Shown in pieces: positions 1 through 7,739 of a DNA stretch of 51,455 nucleotides (its first letter is position 1; each line of letters starts with the position of its first letter). The DNA comes from a virus. The stretch is from positions 1-51,455 of IMG/VR virus record IMGVR_UViG_3300032753_000042. One strand, given 5' to 3'. Below the pieces are notes generated by a model. It had not been told where the DNA came from and made no database searches. It saw nothing but the letters and a program-made list of their open reading frames with translations. The position numbers and the translations under genes are program-made.

Positions 1-2624
1 TAATTGGAAATGCTACAGTATCTACATCTACTTCAACTGGTGCATTACAAGTCGCAGGTGGTGTTGGTATTGGCGGTAACTTATATGTTGGTGGTAATGT
101 AAACCTTGGTTCAGTAAGCAGTCTAACCATAACTGGTGGAAGTCCAAATTATGTACTCACTACCAACGGTAGTGGTACACTAAGTTGGCAAGCAGTTGCG
201 CAGTTGCAAAACGCATTCAATGGCGGAACTATAAGTAACGCACTTGTTATTACTAATACTACAGCATCTACGGGTACTTCAACTGGTGCTGTAGTAGTAA
301 CTGGAGGTGTCGGTATTGGCGGCAACATCAATGTAGGTGGTAGTACATATCTAGGAAATGCAACCAGCGTACACATAACAGGTGGTTCTTCAGGATACGT
401 ACTGAGCACAGATGGTAATGGTAACTTATCCTGGATAGCTACATCTAGCATCAGCAGCACTTTTAACGGCGGCACTATATCAAATGCACTAATAATTACC
501 GATTCAACACCTGTTACAACAATTGGTACAGGTGCACTTCAGGTAACAGGCGGTGTTAGCATCAATAATAGTTTATTAGTTAATACCAATGCAACCGTAA
601 ACGGAAACATGGTAATTGGTGGTAATTTAACATTACAGAGCGGCGTTTCTAGCTTGTATATAGGCGGTGGAACTAGCAACCAAGTATTAACTACTAACGG
701 TAGCGGAGGATTAAGCTGGCAGAGTGTATCTGCAATAGTTTCAGCATTCAATGGTGGTGCTATTACCAATGCTCTAACAGTGTCTAATGCTACGCCTAGT
801 ACCAGCACAGGTACAGGTGCATTAGTCGTAACTGGTGGAGGCACAGCTGGTCTAGGCGTAGCCGGAAACATATGGGTTGGCGGCAATGTTAATGTTGGTA
901 AATCAATTAATGTTACTGGTAATATAAATCTATCAGGAAGCCTTGTCGGAGGAAACTTACCAACATATTGGACTTTGGGTAATGTTACTGGAACTACATC
1001 AGACATATATTACGCAGGCGGTAATGTTGCTATAGGTAAGAACTTCTCTTCTGGGGCTAACCTAGTAGTTACAAGCACAATTTGGGCTACAGGACAATAC
1101 TTTGGAAACCCCAGCGATACAGTAGCAACGCCATCTTATACATGGCCTGGCAATAATACAACTGGTATATATCGTCCTGCTACAAATCAAATTGGTTTGA
1201 CAGCAAATGGACTCAATGCTGCTATATTTGGACCATTAGGGGTAGGTATAGGAAGCACCAATCAAGCGCTGATAACAGGCGATTTGATATTGCAAGGTGG
1301 TATACAGCCAGCGTTGAGTACAAGTACAAGCGACGGTAACCATGGTATAATATGGCCAAATAATCCGGGTGGATCTTCCGGTGCAGCATGGTTGAAATTT
1401 TATCAAGGTGGCGAATATGGTTCTTCATATACTACATTTGAAATAGGAACTGGCTCAGACGCTAAAGATAACCTATATTTTAACGTTAGCGGCAATATGG
1501 GTATCAGTAACACAAGTCCCGCTTATAAAGTAGATGTTAACGGAGACGTGAACGTATCAGGAACATTCCGTGTGAATGGCGTCGCAATAGCAACCGGAAG
1601 CACTAGCGTTACTAGCATTACAGGTACCGCTAACCAGATAACCGCAAGTGCTAGCACGGGCGCTGTAACTTTGAGCTTGCCTAGCGCAGTAACTATAAGT
1701 GGCATCATGAGTGCCGGTGCAACAAATGCTACCGGAACTACTGCACCCGCAAATGGCGAATATCTCCCTGCTACTAACACGCTGGGATTTGCTACAAATA
1801 GTACAAATAGAATGAACATAAATGCTAACGGCAATGTAGGTATAGCCACTACAGTGCCAAGTGGTACCTTAGATGTAAACGGCAATACCAGTTTACGTTT
1901 ATCTGTAGGCATAGGCACTACGCCAACTGGTACTACGGGCGAAGTCAAAGCTGCTGGATCATTTTACGCTGGATCACTAACAGGTAACGGACAATACATA
2001 GCTGTATATGGATCTGGATCTACGTGGTATAACAGCATGCTACGAAATGACGGTTTTACTGCATATTTACTTTCATCAAATGTACAGACCAGTCAGTCTA
2101 GCGCATATAGTGCGTCATGGAATAACTTTAGACCATTTGCGTGGAATCTCAGCACAGGCGCTGTAACCATAGATACTGGCTCTAAAACAGGAGGAGTTAG
2201 TATAGGCAGCTATCTAGGTGTTGGCCAAACTGCTGTTCCAAGTGTTGGTATTTCAGTAACTGGTAGCATTACTGCTACGAATAATATAACTGCATATTAT
2301 TCTGATCAAAGACTCAAAACAATCACTGGAAATATAACTGAGGCTCTAGACAAAGTTAAAGCGCTCAACGGTGTAATGTATGAAAGCAATGAACTAGCAG
2401 CATCATTTGGTTATACCAACACTGAAAAACAAGTGGGTCTCATTGCTCAAGAAGTTGAAAAAGTTTTACCAGAAATAGTCAAACTTGCTCCATTTGATAT
2501 AGGACCAGATGGTAACAGCAAGAGTGGTGAAAACTATAAGACAATACAATATGAAAGGTTGATACCATTGCTAGTTGAAGCAATCAAAGAGTTGAGCGCT
2601 ATAGTGGAGAAACTAAAACCATGA
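1..2624 (+). CDS. Tail fibre/spike protein with C-terminal S74 chaperone domain (5' partial)
   Basis: The reading frame is open from the first bases of the window, so the N terminus lies outside it. The visible part of about 870 residues has tandem modules of roughly 80-95 residues built on FNGGTISNAL, TGALVVTGG and GIGGNxxVGG motifs, typical of beta-helical phage fibres. The C terminus carries an intramolecular chaperone (peptidase S74, endosialidase type) with SDQRLK, whose Ser and Lys form the expected self-cleavage dyad, followed by VGLIAQEVEKVLPEIV and a helical end. In known members this domain trimerises the fibre and then cuts itself off. The role is host recognition at the virion tail. 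The stop TGA overlaps the next start (ATGA), so translation is probably coupled. Confidence 0.93.
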   Translation, partial: IGNATVSTSTSTGALQVAGGVGIGGNLYVGGNVNLGSVSSLTITGGSPNYVLTTNGSGTLSWQAVAQLQNAFNGGTISNALVITNTTASTGTSTGAVVVTGGVGIGGNINVGGSTYLGNATSVHITGGSSGYVLSTDGNGNLSWIATSSISSTFNGGTISNALIITDSTPVTTIGTGALQVTGGVSINNSLLVNTNATVNGNMVIGGNLTLQSGVSSLYIGGGTSNQVLTTNGSGGLSWQSVSAIVSAFNGGAITNALTVSNATPSTSTGTGALVVTGGGTAGLGVAGNIWVGGNVNVGKSINVTGNINLSGSLVGGNLPTYWTLGNVTGTTSDIYYAGGNVAIGKNFSSGANLVVTSTIWATGQYFGNPSDTVATPSYTWPGNNTTGIYRPATNQIGLTANGLNAAIFGPLGVGIGSTNQALITGDLILQGGIQPALSTSTSDGNHGIIWPNNPGGSSGAAWLKFYQGGEYGSSYTTFEIGTGSDAKDNLYFNVSGNMGISNTSPAYKVDVNGDVNVSGTFRVNGVAIATGSTSVTSITGTANQITASASTGAVTLSLPSAVTISGIMSAGATNATGTTAPANGEYLPATNTLGFATNSTNRMNINANGNVGIATTVPSGTLDVNGNTSLRLSVGIGTTPTGTTGEVKAAGSFYAGSLTGNGQYIAVYGSGSTWYNSMLRNDGFTAYLLSSNVQTSQSSAYSASWNNFRPFAWNLSTGAVTIDTGSKTGGVSIGSYLGVGQTAVPSVGISVTGSITATNNITAYYSDQRLKTITGNITEALDKVKALNGVMYESNELAASFGYTNTEKQVGLIAQEVEKVLPEIVKLAPFDIGPDGNSKSGENYKTIQYERLIPLLVEAIKELSAIVEKLKP

Positions 2625-3655
2625 CACTTAATTCCTCTGGTCCTTTATCACTTGCCGGTACTACCACAGGTCAATCAATTGAAGTTGAATTGAGAGGAAA
2701 TGGTACAACACAAATATCATTAAATGATTCTAGTGTGCGAACTTTGTTAGGCGTTGCATCTGGACAAATATCAATGTCCAGCGCTTATGGCAAATCTAAC
2801 TTACCTGCATCTAGTTCTGCTGCATATACAACTCCTGGTACATATACCTGGATTGCTCCATCTAGTGTAACTAAAGTTGCTGTTGTTGCTGTCGGAGGCG
2901 GAGGCGGCGGTCAGTGCGGAGGCGGCGGTCAGTGCAGAGGATATAATGGCATTGGTGGCGGTGGTGGCGGATTAGGTTGGCAAAATTGTATAACTGTTAC
3001 ACCTGGATCAGGATATACTGTTGTTGTTGGTGGCGGCGGCACTGGAACATATTATGGAAGCTCCGGTGGTACAAGTTATTTTGTTAATACATCTACTGTA
3101 TACGGTGGCGGCGGCGGTATAGGTACAGGCGGGTCATACGGCGGCGGCGGCGGCGGTAACGGTGGAGGAAGCGCAGTCTTTGGCGCCGGTGGTGGTGCAG
3201 GAGGATATTCAGGTTCGGGTGGTGGTGGTGGCGGTACTACTTTAACCGGTGCATCTTTTGGTAGCGCCGGAACTGGTGGTGGTGGCGGTGGAGGTAGTTC
3301 ATCTTCTGGTAGCGACACAAATGCCGGCGGCGGCGGCGGCGTAGGATTATATGGTCAAGGTTCATCCGGAAGTGGTAGTACATATTGTGGCATTGGATGC
3401 GGCTTCGGCGGCGGCGGGGGTTCTAGCGGCACTGCTGGCGGAGCAGGTGGGTCATACGGCGGCGGCGGCGGAGCAGGTGGGTCATACGGCGGCGGCGGCG
3501 GCGGCGGCGTCGGTTGTGACGGCGGCGTCGGTTGTGGCGGGCCTGGTGGTCATTGCGGTTCAAGCGGAAAAGGTAACGGAGGCGGCGGAGCAGTCCGTAT
3601 TATGTGGCCATCACAAACTCGTAATTTCCCATCAACTAATGCAGGAACACCATAA
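2621..3655 (+). CDS. Glycine-rich tail/receptor-binding protein
   Basis: 344 residues. The N terminus (LSLAGTTTGQSIEVEL, then LNDSSVRTLLGVASGQISM) matches the attachment region common to phage glycine-rich tail proteins. A short bridge with PGTYTWIAPSSVTKVAVVAV leads into about 220 residues of near-continuous glycine runs broken by Ser, Tyr and Cys, which in known cases form polyglycine-II bundles at the fibre tip. The gene is unusually GC-rich because of GGC/GGT codons and contains perfect tandem DNA repeats. It overlaps the S74 fibre gene by four bases and the next gene by one, so it belongs to the tail operon. A distal adhesin role is inferred. Confidence 0.85.
   Translation: MTLNSSGPLSLAGTTTGQSIEVELRGNGTTQISLNDSSVRTLLGVASGQISMSSAYGKSNLPASSSAAYTTPGTYTWIAPSSVTKVAVVAVGGGGGGQCGGGGQCRGYNGIGGGGGGLGWQNCITVTPGSGYTVVVGGGGTGTYYGSSGGTSYFVNTSTVYGGGGGIGTGGSYGGGGGGNGGGSAVFGAGGGAGGYSGSGGGGGGTTLTGASFGSAGTGGGGGGGSSSSGSDTNAGGGGGVGLYGQGSSGSGSTYCGIGCGFGGGGGSSGTAGGAGGSYGGGGGAGGSYGGGGGGGVGCDGGVGCGGPGGHCGSSGKGNGGGGAVRIMWPSQTRNFPSTNAGTP
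2900..2935 (+). repeat. Two perfect 18-bp tandem units in the glycine-rich gene
   Basis: The unit GGAGGCGGCGGTCAGTGC occurs at 2900-2917 and again at 2918-2935. It encodes GGGGQC twice and keeps the frame, so copy number could change without disrupting the protein. Confidence 0.9.
3441..3500 (+). repeat. Two perfect 30-bp tandem units in the glycine-rich gene
   Basis: The 30-base unit that begins GAGCAGGTGGGTCATACGGC is present at 3441-3470 and 3471-3500. It encodes a GAGGSYGGGG-like decapeptide in frame. A related GGGTCATACGGCGGCGGCGG segment lies near 3130. This is a likely site of length variation by slippage or recombination. Confidence 0.92.
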
Positions 3656-4146
3656 TGACATACGAGTTATATATTGAAATAGACTCTAATGGTAATTGTA
3701 TCAATCATCCAATTTTAGGAGACAATCTATCTGATGCATTGGGTATTGATCTTAATAATTTACCTCCAAATTATGTACCTTTTATTCGAATACCACAACC
3801 ATCAACAGGAAATGTGTTTGTAGAAGCTGTTTGTTCTTATGGGCAAGTTAATGGGGCATATCAGGATATCTGGACTATGCAACCTATGTCCGATGATCAA
3901 ATATCAGCAATAAAAACACAAATAGATGAACAAGTTGCAACCATTATAGCTAATCGAGAACAAATTGCAAACACAGCATTATCGACTGCACAATTAAATG
4001 GCGATAGTAATGCAATTTCAGTTTGGACAGATTATATAAACACGTTATCATCTTTTACAATAACCGATTATAATAATATTTCCATTCCAAAATTGCCAAA
4101 ATTAAATGCCAATAGTAGTATTACTACTGGCAATGTAATTGTATAG
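3655..4146 (+). CDS. Small tail-associated protein, possibly fibre assembly
   Basis: 163 residues with no catalytic motif that I recognise. The layout resembles phage tail-fibre assembly or accessory proteins: a beta-rich N half (ELYIEIDSNGNCINHPIL, VPFIRIPQP), then a helical stretch (MSDDQISAIKTQIDEQVATI, IANREQIANTALS) and a short C-terminal part with KLPKLN. It starts on the A of the preceding stop (TAATG) and ends on two consecutive TAG codons. The role is inferred from position after two tail genes. Confidence 0.6.
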   Translation: MTYELYIEIDSNGNCINHPILGDNLSDALGIDLNNLPPNYVPFIRIPQPSTGNVFVEAVCSYGQVNGAYQDIWTMQPMSDDQISAIKTQIDEQVATIIANREQIANTALSTAQLNGDSNAISVWTDYINTLSSFTITDYNNISIPKLPKLNANSSITTGNVIV

Positions 4147-4158
4147 TAGGTCCTACTA
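4144..4158. repeat. Short inverted repeat between tail genes
   Basis: TAGTAGG-T-CCTACTA is a perfect 7-base inverted repeat that includes the double stop of the preceding gene. It could form a small hairpin. No T-tract follows, so it is not a classical terminator. Confidence 0.5.
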
Positions 4159-4169
4159 AGGAATATAAA

Positions 4170-4814
4170 ATGGAAAGCAATTTTACAGCAACTGGTTATT
4201 TTATCACATCTGTATACTCTGATTATAAACCAGAATTTCTGTCAACTGCATCTATAGTTTCAGATGAATATATAGACACAACAATTAAAAAATATCCAAC
4301 AGATGAAATGGATATACTTGTACAAACTGAAAATTTCAGTTTAGATTCTAGAGTATCAGACCTAACTGGATACATACAACAAACAAGTCAATTTATACTA
4401 GATGAGCAAGGATATGATCTATCTGGATTAAAGACCGATGTTTTTGAATTTTGGTGTCAGAAACACTTCAAATATTCTAGCCACGATGCTCATATGCATG
4501 GGTTTGGGTCAATGATTTCTGGATTTTATTTTATAGAATGCCCGGAAGATTCATGCAAGCTGGTAATTTATGATCCTAGACCAGCTAAAGAGTTTGGCAA
4601 TTTACCAGAGAAAGATATAAGAAATATTACCCTAGCATCTCAAGCTGTCAACTTTGGTCCTAAACCAGGAGATATATTTTTTATTAATTCTTGGTTAAGA
4701 CATTCATTTACTAGAAATAGAAGCAATGATGCATTTAAGATGATTCATTTCAATGTTGGTGTTGTGCCAGACAGTAATCAACAGAAAATGCAACTTTCAA
4801 CAATCGTTGTATAA
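4170..4814 (+). CDS. 2OG-Fe(II) oxygenase family protein
   Basis: 214 residues. The double-stranded beta-helix core is visible in the C half: HMHGFGSMISGFYFIECPE carries the first metal histidine region, KLVIYDPRP follows, and PGDIFFINSWLRHSFTRNRS supplies the distal histidine and a basic residue for 2-oxoglutarate. This is the pattern of the small phage 2OG-Fe(II) oxygenases commonly found near tail genes. The substrate is unknown and could be a protein side chain or a nucleobase. A start with AAGGAATATAAAATG gives a Shine-Dalgarno-like AAGGA. It lies at the end of the tail cluster, so a virion-protein hydroxylase is one reasonable guess. Confidence 0.72.
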   Translation: MESNFTATGYFITSVYSDYKPEFLSTASIVSDEYIDTTIKKYPTDEMDILVQTENFSLDSRVSDLTGYIQQTSQFILDEQGYDLSGLKTDVFEFWCQKHFKYSSHDAHMHGFGSMISGFYFIECPEDSCKLVIYDPRPAKEFGNLPEKDIRNITLASQAVNFGPKPGDIFFINSWLRHSFTRNRSNDAFKMIHFNVGVVPDSNQQKMQLSTIVV

Positions 4815-4824
4815 GGCAATTGAT

Positions 4825-5103
4825 ATGAACAAATATTTGATTAGATTTAATAAGAGTAGAGGCAATCCTGGCCGAGGAACAATTGATCATGTATGGAGAG
4901 TGTTTGAATATGATAACAACTCTACAAAAGAATATCTTTGCAAACATATTAAAATCAATGTCCCATCCTTCAGTGAAAAGTCAGCCGACGAAAATGGAAA
5001 TGATGATTGGAATATTTGCTGTTACGGTACCTTAATTGTTGATAAAAATACATCTACTTTGACTATTGAACAATCAGACAAAGAAAATACTTGTGTTGTT
5101 TAA
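4825..5103 (+). CDS. Hypothetical small protein
   Basis: 92 residues starting MNKYLIRFNKSRGNPGRGTI, with a beta-rich pattern ending in TLTIEQSDKENTCVV. No family is recognised. A longer frame runs back to 4753, but this would overlap the oxygenase gene by 60 bases, so the ATG at 4825 is preferred. Confidence 0.6.
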   Translation: MNKYLIRFNKSRGNPGRGTIDHVWRVFEYDNNSTKEYLCKHIKINVPSFSEKSADENGNDDWNICCYGTLIVDKNTSTLTIEQSDKENTCVV

Positions 5104-5138
5104 CACAATTTAAACTGATAGTTCTACAATTGCGTGAC

Positions 5139-5190
5139 TTGATAAATCTCCTGCTATGCAGTATCATAATATATCGCATAGCAGGAGATT
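5139..5190 (+). promoter_or_regulatory. Perfect 15-bp hairpin covering the RBS, with a promoter in its loop
   Basis: AATCTCCTGCTATGC at 5145-5159 pairs perfectly with GCATAGCAGGAGATT at 5176-5190 across a 16-base loop. The right arm contains the AGGAG ribosome-binding site of the gene at 5194, so any transcript entering from upstream would hide it. A candidate sigma70 promoter (TTGATA at 5139, TATCAT at 5162, 17-base spacer) would start RNA near 5174. That start is past the left arm, which leaves the site open. The fold is seen directly; the switch is inferred. Confidence 0.75.
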
Positions 5191-5193
5191 CTC

Positions 5194-5583
5194 ATGACAA
5201 AACCTCAGAAGAAGACATTTGTATATACAACATTTCAAAAGGAAGCTTATCATCGATTTCCCGAGGCTGGTACAAATCCTCAATATGCAACTGGAGATGA
5301 ATACGACGTATCGCATCTTGCGTTAAGGCACATGCATTACTTCAACTTCAAAGTTTGGGTAGAAGTCACGCATGCTAACCGTCAAATTGAATTCATACAA
5401 CTTCGCAGGTGGATTGAGAGTCTTTATGCTAATAATATGCTAGAATTGGATCGTCAGAGCTGTGAGATGCTTAGTGACGCATTGTATGAGAAACTATCAG
5501 AAAGATATCCAAATATGGAAATTAGAATAGATATTAGCGAAGAAGGTATCAACGGAGCTTATACTGAATACAAACCATTGTAA
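5194..5583 (+). CDS. Divergent QueD/PTPS-fold protein (6-carboxytetrahydropterin synthase-like)
   Basis: 129 residues, about the usual QueD length. LRHMHYFNFKVWVEV resembles the HxH-x-F/Y-xVxV zinc strand of QueD/6-pyruvoyl-tetrahydropterin synthases. LDRQSCEMLSDALYEKLSERYP matches the helix between the two strands, and ISEEGINGAYTEY matches the C-terminal strand with the conserved Glu. The upstream zinc histidine and catalytic Cys are not clearly placed, so this is a divergent member. QueD turns dihydroneopterin triphosphate into 6-carboxytetrahydropterin. With FolE and QueE in the same locus this assignment makes pathway sense. The C terminus overlaps an antisense homing endonuclease by 25 bases. 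Function is inferred from pattern and context. Confidence 0.55.
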   Translation: MTKPQKKTFVYTTFQKEAYHRFPEAGTNPQYATGDEYDVSHLALRHMHYFNFKVWVEVTHANRQIEFIQLRRWIESLYANNMLELDRQSCEMLSDALYEKLSERYPNMEIRIDISEEGINGAYTEYKPL

Positions 5584-6047
5584 TCTTTAACTTTACACAG
5601 TTTTTTAAACTGCCAATAGTTTCTCAAATGAGGTTTGTAAGGATCAAGAGATACACCTATACCTTTATCCTTACAAAATTTTAATCTCTTACCTCGTATA
5701 ATGTACACTTCTCCTGTAGGAGAAATAGCTTCCCACACATATGCATTATAATTTTTATCACCAAACTGGTCTTTTTTTGGTTTATTTTTAATTTTTGCCA
5801 ATTGACGAGTTCTAGCTTCAACTAAACCTTCTTTTCTGATAGATTCTATCCATTCTTTTCCAAAATTATTAATTAACAAATGCCTTATTGTATACTGCGC
5901 ATGACCAGTTTTCTCAGATGTTCCTTTGATAGTTTTACATTCTTCAAATGCCTCTTTGATAGATTTAACATAGCTATCGTATGACTGATACCCAATTTTT
6001 GAAGCTATAGAATCAAGATGTTTGGCTTTCACCTCTGATTTAAACAT
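5559..6047 (-). CDS. C-terminal part of a homing endonuclease (separate frame)
   Basis: 162 residues starting MFKSEVKAKHLDSIASKIGY. The content is basic, with a helix-rich region (YDSYVKSIKEAFEE) and HAQYTIRHLLINNFGKEWIE, which looks like a DNA-binding helix-turn-helix. The end (VYIIRGKRLKFCKDKGI) resembles a NUMOD-like specificity module. It overlaps the upstream GIY-YIG frame by 19 bases in a different frame. It is therefore either the second half of one frameshifted endonuclease or a translationally coupled second protein. It runs antisense to the flanking phage genes. Confidence 0.6.
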   Translation of the reverse strand: MFKSEVKAKHLDSIASKIGYQSYDSYVKSIKEAFEECKTIKGTSEKTGHAQYTIRHLLINNFGKEWIESIRKEGLVEARTRQLAKIKNKPKKDQFGDKNYNAYVWEAISPTGEVYIIRGKRLKFCKDKGIGVSLDPYKPHLRNYWQFKKLCKVKDYNGLYSV

Positions 6048-6508
6048 ACTATTGTGTTCTTTAGAATATTTTTATTGAATTTTCTCATAGCCTCAATTCC
6101 GTCGTGCGAATGATAAGAACCATTGTACTTTTCAAATCTAAATTTAGTATGATTGGTAATACGGCTGCCTACTCTATGTTTTACATTATTTGAACAATTC
6201 AAAAACCTATGGTCTGTAATCATATTCATCCTACGCAATACCTTATTTTCATATTCTACAGCTTTTTCTTGAGCATTTGATACTGATCCGTAATGATCAG
6301 GATGGAATTCTTTTCTAATTTCAATCAATGTAGGTTCGCCGTACATCTTTCTATATTGTTTAACTAATACAGACGATGTAAAATAAGTTTTCCAAAAATT
6401 ATTTGGATCAGACCCAATGCCAAACTTAACTCCAAAATAATAACGATTTATTGATGGCCAACCTATCAAGTAACAATAAGGCACAGTGTTTTGGTTCTTA
6501 TGACTCAT
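6029..6508 (-). CDS. GIY-YIG-like homing endonuclease, N-terminal part
   Basis: 159 residues. The start reads YCYLIGWPSINRYYFGVKFG, a GIY-YIG variant in which YLIG and YYFGVKFG replace the canonical tripeptides. WKTYFTSSVLVKQYRKMYGEP follows, as in the phage family whose members read WxxYFTSS. A catalytic-region Glu lies in AQEKAVEYENKVLRR and an Asn in FLNCSNN. The frame ends in TGA just after a second frame opens, so the original protein may have been about 310 residues. CATAAATA lies five bases before the ATG on the coding strand. That matches a T4-type late promoter and would give a nearly leaderless mRNA. Confidence 0.75.
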   Translation of the reverse strand: MSHKNQNTVPYCYLIGWPSINRYYFGVKFGIGSDPNNFWKTYFTSSVLVKQYRKMYGEPTLIEIRKEFHPDHYGSVSNAQEKAVEYENKVLRRMNMITDHRFLNCSNNVKHRVGSRITNHTKFRFEKYNGSYHSHDGIEAMRKFNKNILKNTIVCLNQR

Positions 6509-6513
6509 ACGAT

Positions 6514-6521
6514 TATTTATG
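6514..6521 (-). promoter_or_regulatory. Late-type promoter (CATAAATA) for the GIY-YIG gene
   Basis: On the reverse strand CATAAATA matches the T4 late consensus TATAAATA at 7 of 8 positions. It sits 5 bases upstream of the GIY-YIG start codon at 6508. A start site at the usual distance would fall on or beside the ATG. Confidence 0.5.
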
Positions 6522-6538
6522 GCAAAACGAGTAGTTGT

Positions 6539-6567
6539 TTGACATAATCGTTGCCATATAGTAACAT
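6539..6567 (+). promoter_or_regulatory. Sigma70-type promoter for the glycosyltransferase gene
   Basis: TTGACA at 6539-6544 and TAACAT at 6562-6567 are separated by 17 bases. The -35 box is perfect and the -10 box is weaker. It lies back to back with the late-type promoter of the antisense homing endonuclease. Confidence 0.55.
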
Positions 6568-6591
6568 TAAAAATGTTTCATGGAGATCTAT

Positions 6592-7704
6592 ATGACGATT
6601 TATATTGTAGATTTGGAAAGCATTCCAACTAGATACACTTGCGAATGGAAGATATTTCTTTCTAAACAAATAAGAGACGTAGGGTTAGACGTTGAAGTTA
6701 TCAGTGGGCCAGACGACTTGCCTGATAACACAACTCCTGGAATGTTTTTGAATTTTTCCGCTACTAACATTTATAAATCAGTTCAAGTAGAAAAGTTCAG
6801 TAGGTTATTTTCAGAAGGTAGGATTAAAAACGGAGATTATTTTCTGTTTACCGATGCGTGGCATCCAGGCGTAATTAATCTAAAATATATGGCAGACCTC
6901 TTAGGTATTAAGATTAAAATTGGAGGACTTTGGCACGCCGGATCATATGATCCTCAAGATGGATTAGGTAGGCTAATAGGTGATGTGCCTTGGGTTCGCA
7001 ATGCAGAAGCCAGCATGTTCTATTGTTATGATGACAATTTCTTTGCTACTAGATTCCATTCAAATATGTTCTTCAAGAACTTGTTTGATGTACGCAATAT
7101 GTTTGATAATGACGAAACAGAAGCATGGATAAACGGTCATAAACCAAACGGTCCAACTGTACATATTGTTGGATGGCCTATGGAATATCTCAAAGATACT
7201 ATGGCACCATATGCCGATATCCCCAAGAAGAACAAGATCATCTTCCCACATCGCATAGCACCAGAGAAACAGATAGAAATCTTCAGAGATCTAGCTGTCG
7301 CAATGCCTGAATATGAATGGTTTGTAGCGCAGGATCAAACATTGACTAAGGATGAGTATCACACTCATATGGCAGAGAGCAAGCTAATGTTCAGTGCTAG
7401 CTTGCAAGAGACGTTGGGAATTGGTGCATATGAGGCGGCTCTAGTAGGAACAATGCCTATATTGCCAAACAGACTAAGCTATGCTGAAATGTGGAATCAA
7501 AATGTACTGTACCCAAGTAATTGGACCAAAAACTGGGAATCATACCTAAGTAACAAAACTCAACTGATAGAGTTCATTAAGAATATCATGGAAGAAAACA
7601 ACCAAGATACAATTCAAACAGCGCATATATTAGCTGATGAAACTGGTGATAGGTTCTTCAATGGCAAGGCATTGTATGAAGTTATAGCAAATCCAAAAGC
7701 TTGA
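6592..7704 (+). CDS. GT-B fold glycosyltransferase-like protein
   Basis: 370 residues. The second half has the features of a GT4-like domain: IIFPHRIAPEKQIEIFRDL matches the RxxPEK segment that contacts the nucleotide, and LQETLGIGAYEAALVGTMPI matches the E-x7-E donor-site motif. The N half is an alpha/beta domain with FLFTDAWHPGV and IGGLWHAGSYDP. The ATG at 6592 is preferred over 6580 because GGAG lies inside the longer version at the right distance. The gene abuts a DpdA-like gene, so it may glycosylate modified phage DNA or a modified base. A virion or host surface target is equally possible. Confidence 0.72.
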   Translation: MTIYIVDLESIPTRYTCEWKIFLSKQIRDVGLDVEVISGPDDLPDNTTPGMFLNFSATNIYKSVQVEKFSRLFSEGRIKNGDYFLFTDAWHPGVINLKYMADLLGIKIKIGGLWHAGSYDPQDGLGRLIGDVPWVRNAEASMFYCYDDNFFATRFHSNMFFKNLFDVRNMFDNDETEAWINGHKPNGPTVHIVGWPMEYLKDTMAPYADIPKKNKIIFPHRIAPEKQIEIFRDLAVAMPEYEWFVAQDQTLTKDEYHTHMAESKLMFSASLQETLGIGAYEAALVGTMPILPNRLSYAEMWNQNVLYPSNWTKNWESYLSNKTQLIEFIKNIMEENNQDTIQTAHILADETGDRFFNGKALYEVIANPKA

Positions 7705-7739
7705 TTGACACCCCAAACATAGGCGATCATAATTATATC

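Noticed and set aside
3076-3318. Antisense proline-rich ORF
   Set aside because: It is the complement of the glycine-rich tail gene, where GGC/GGT codons read as proline-rich on the opposite strand; no start signals.
4144-4158. Attachment site
   Set aside because: A short inverted repeat alone, with no integrase nearby and no second copy seen.
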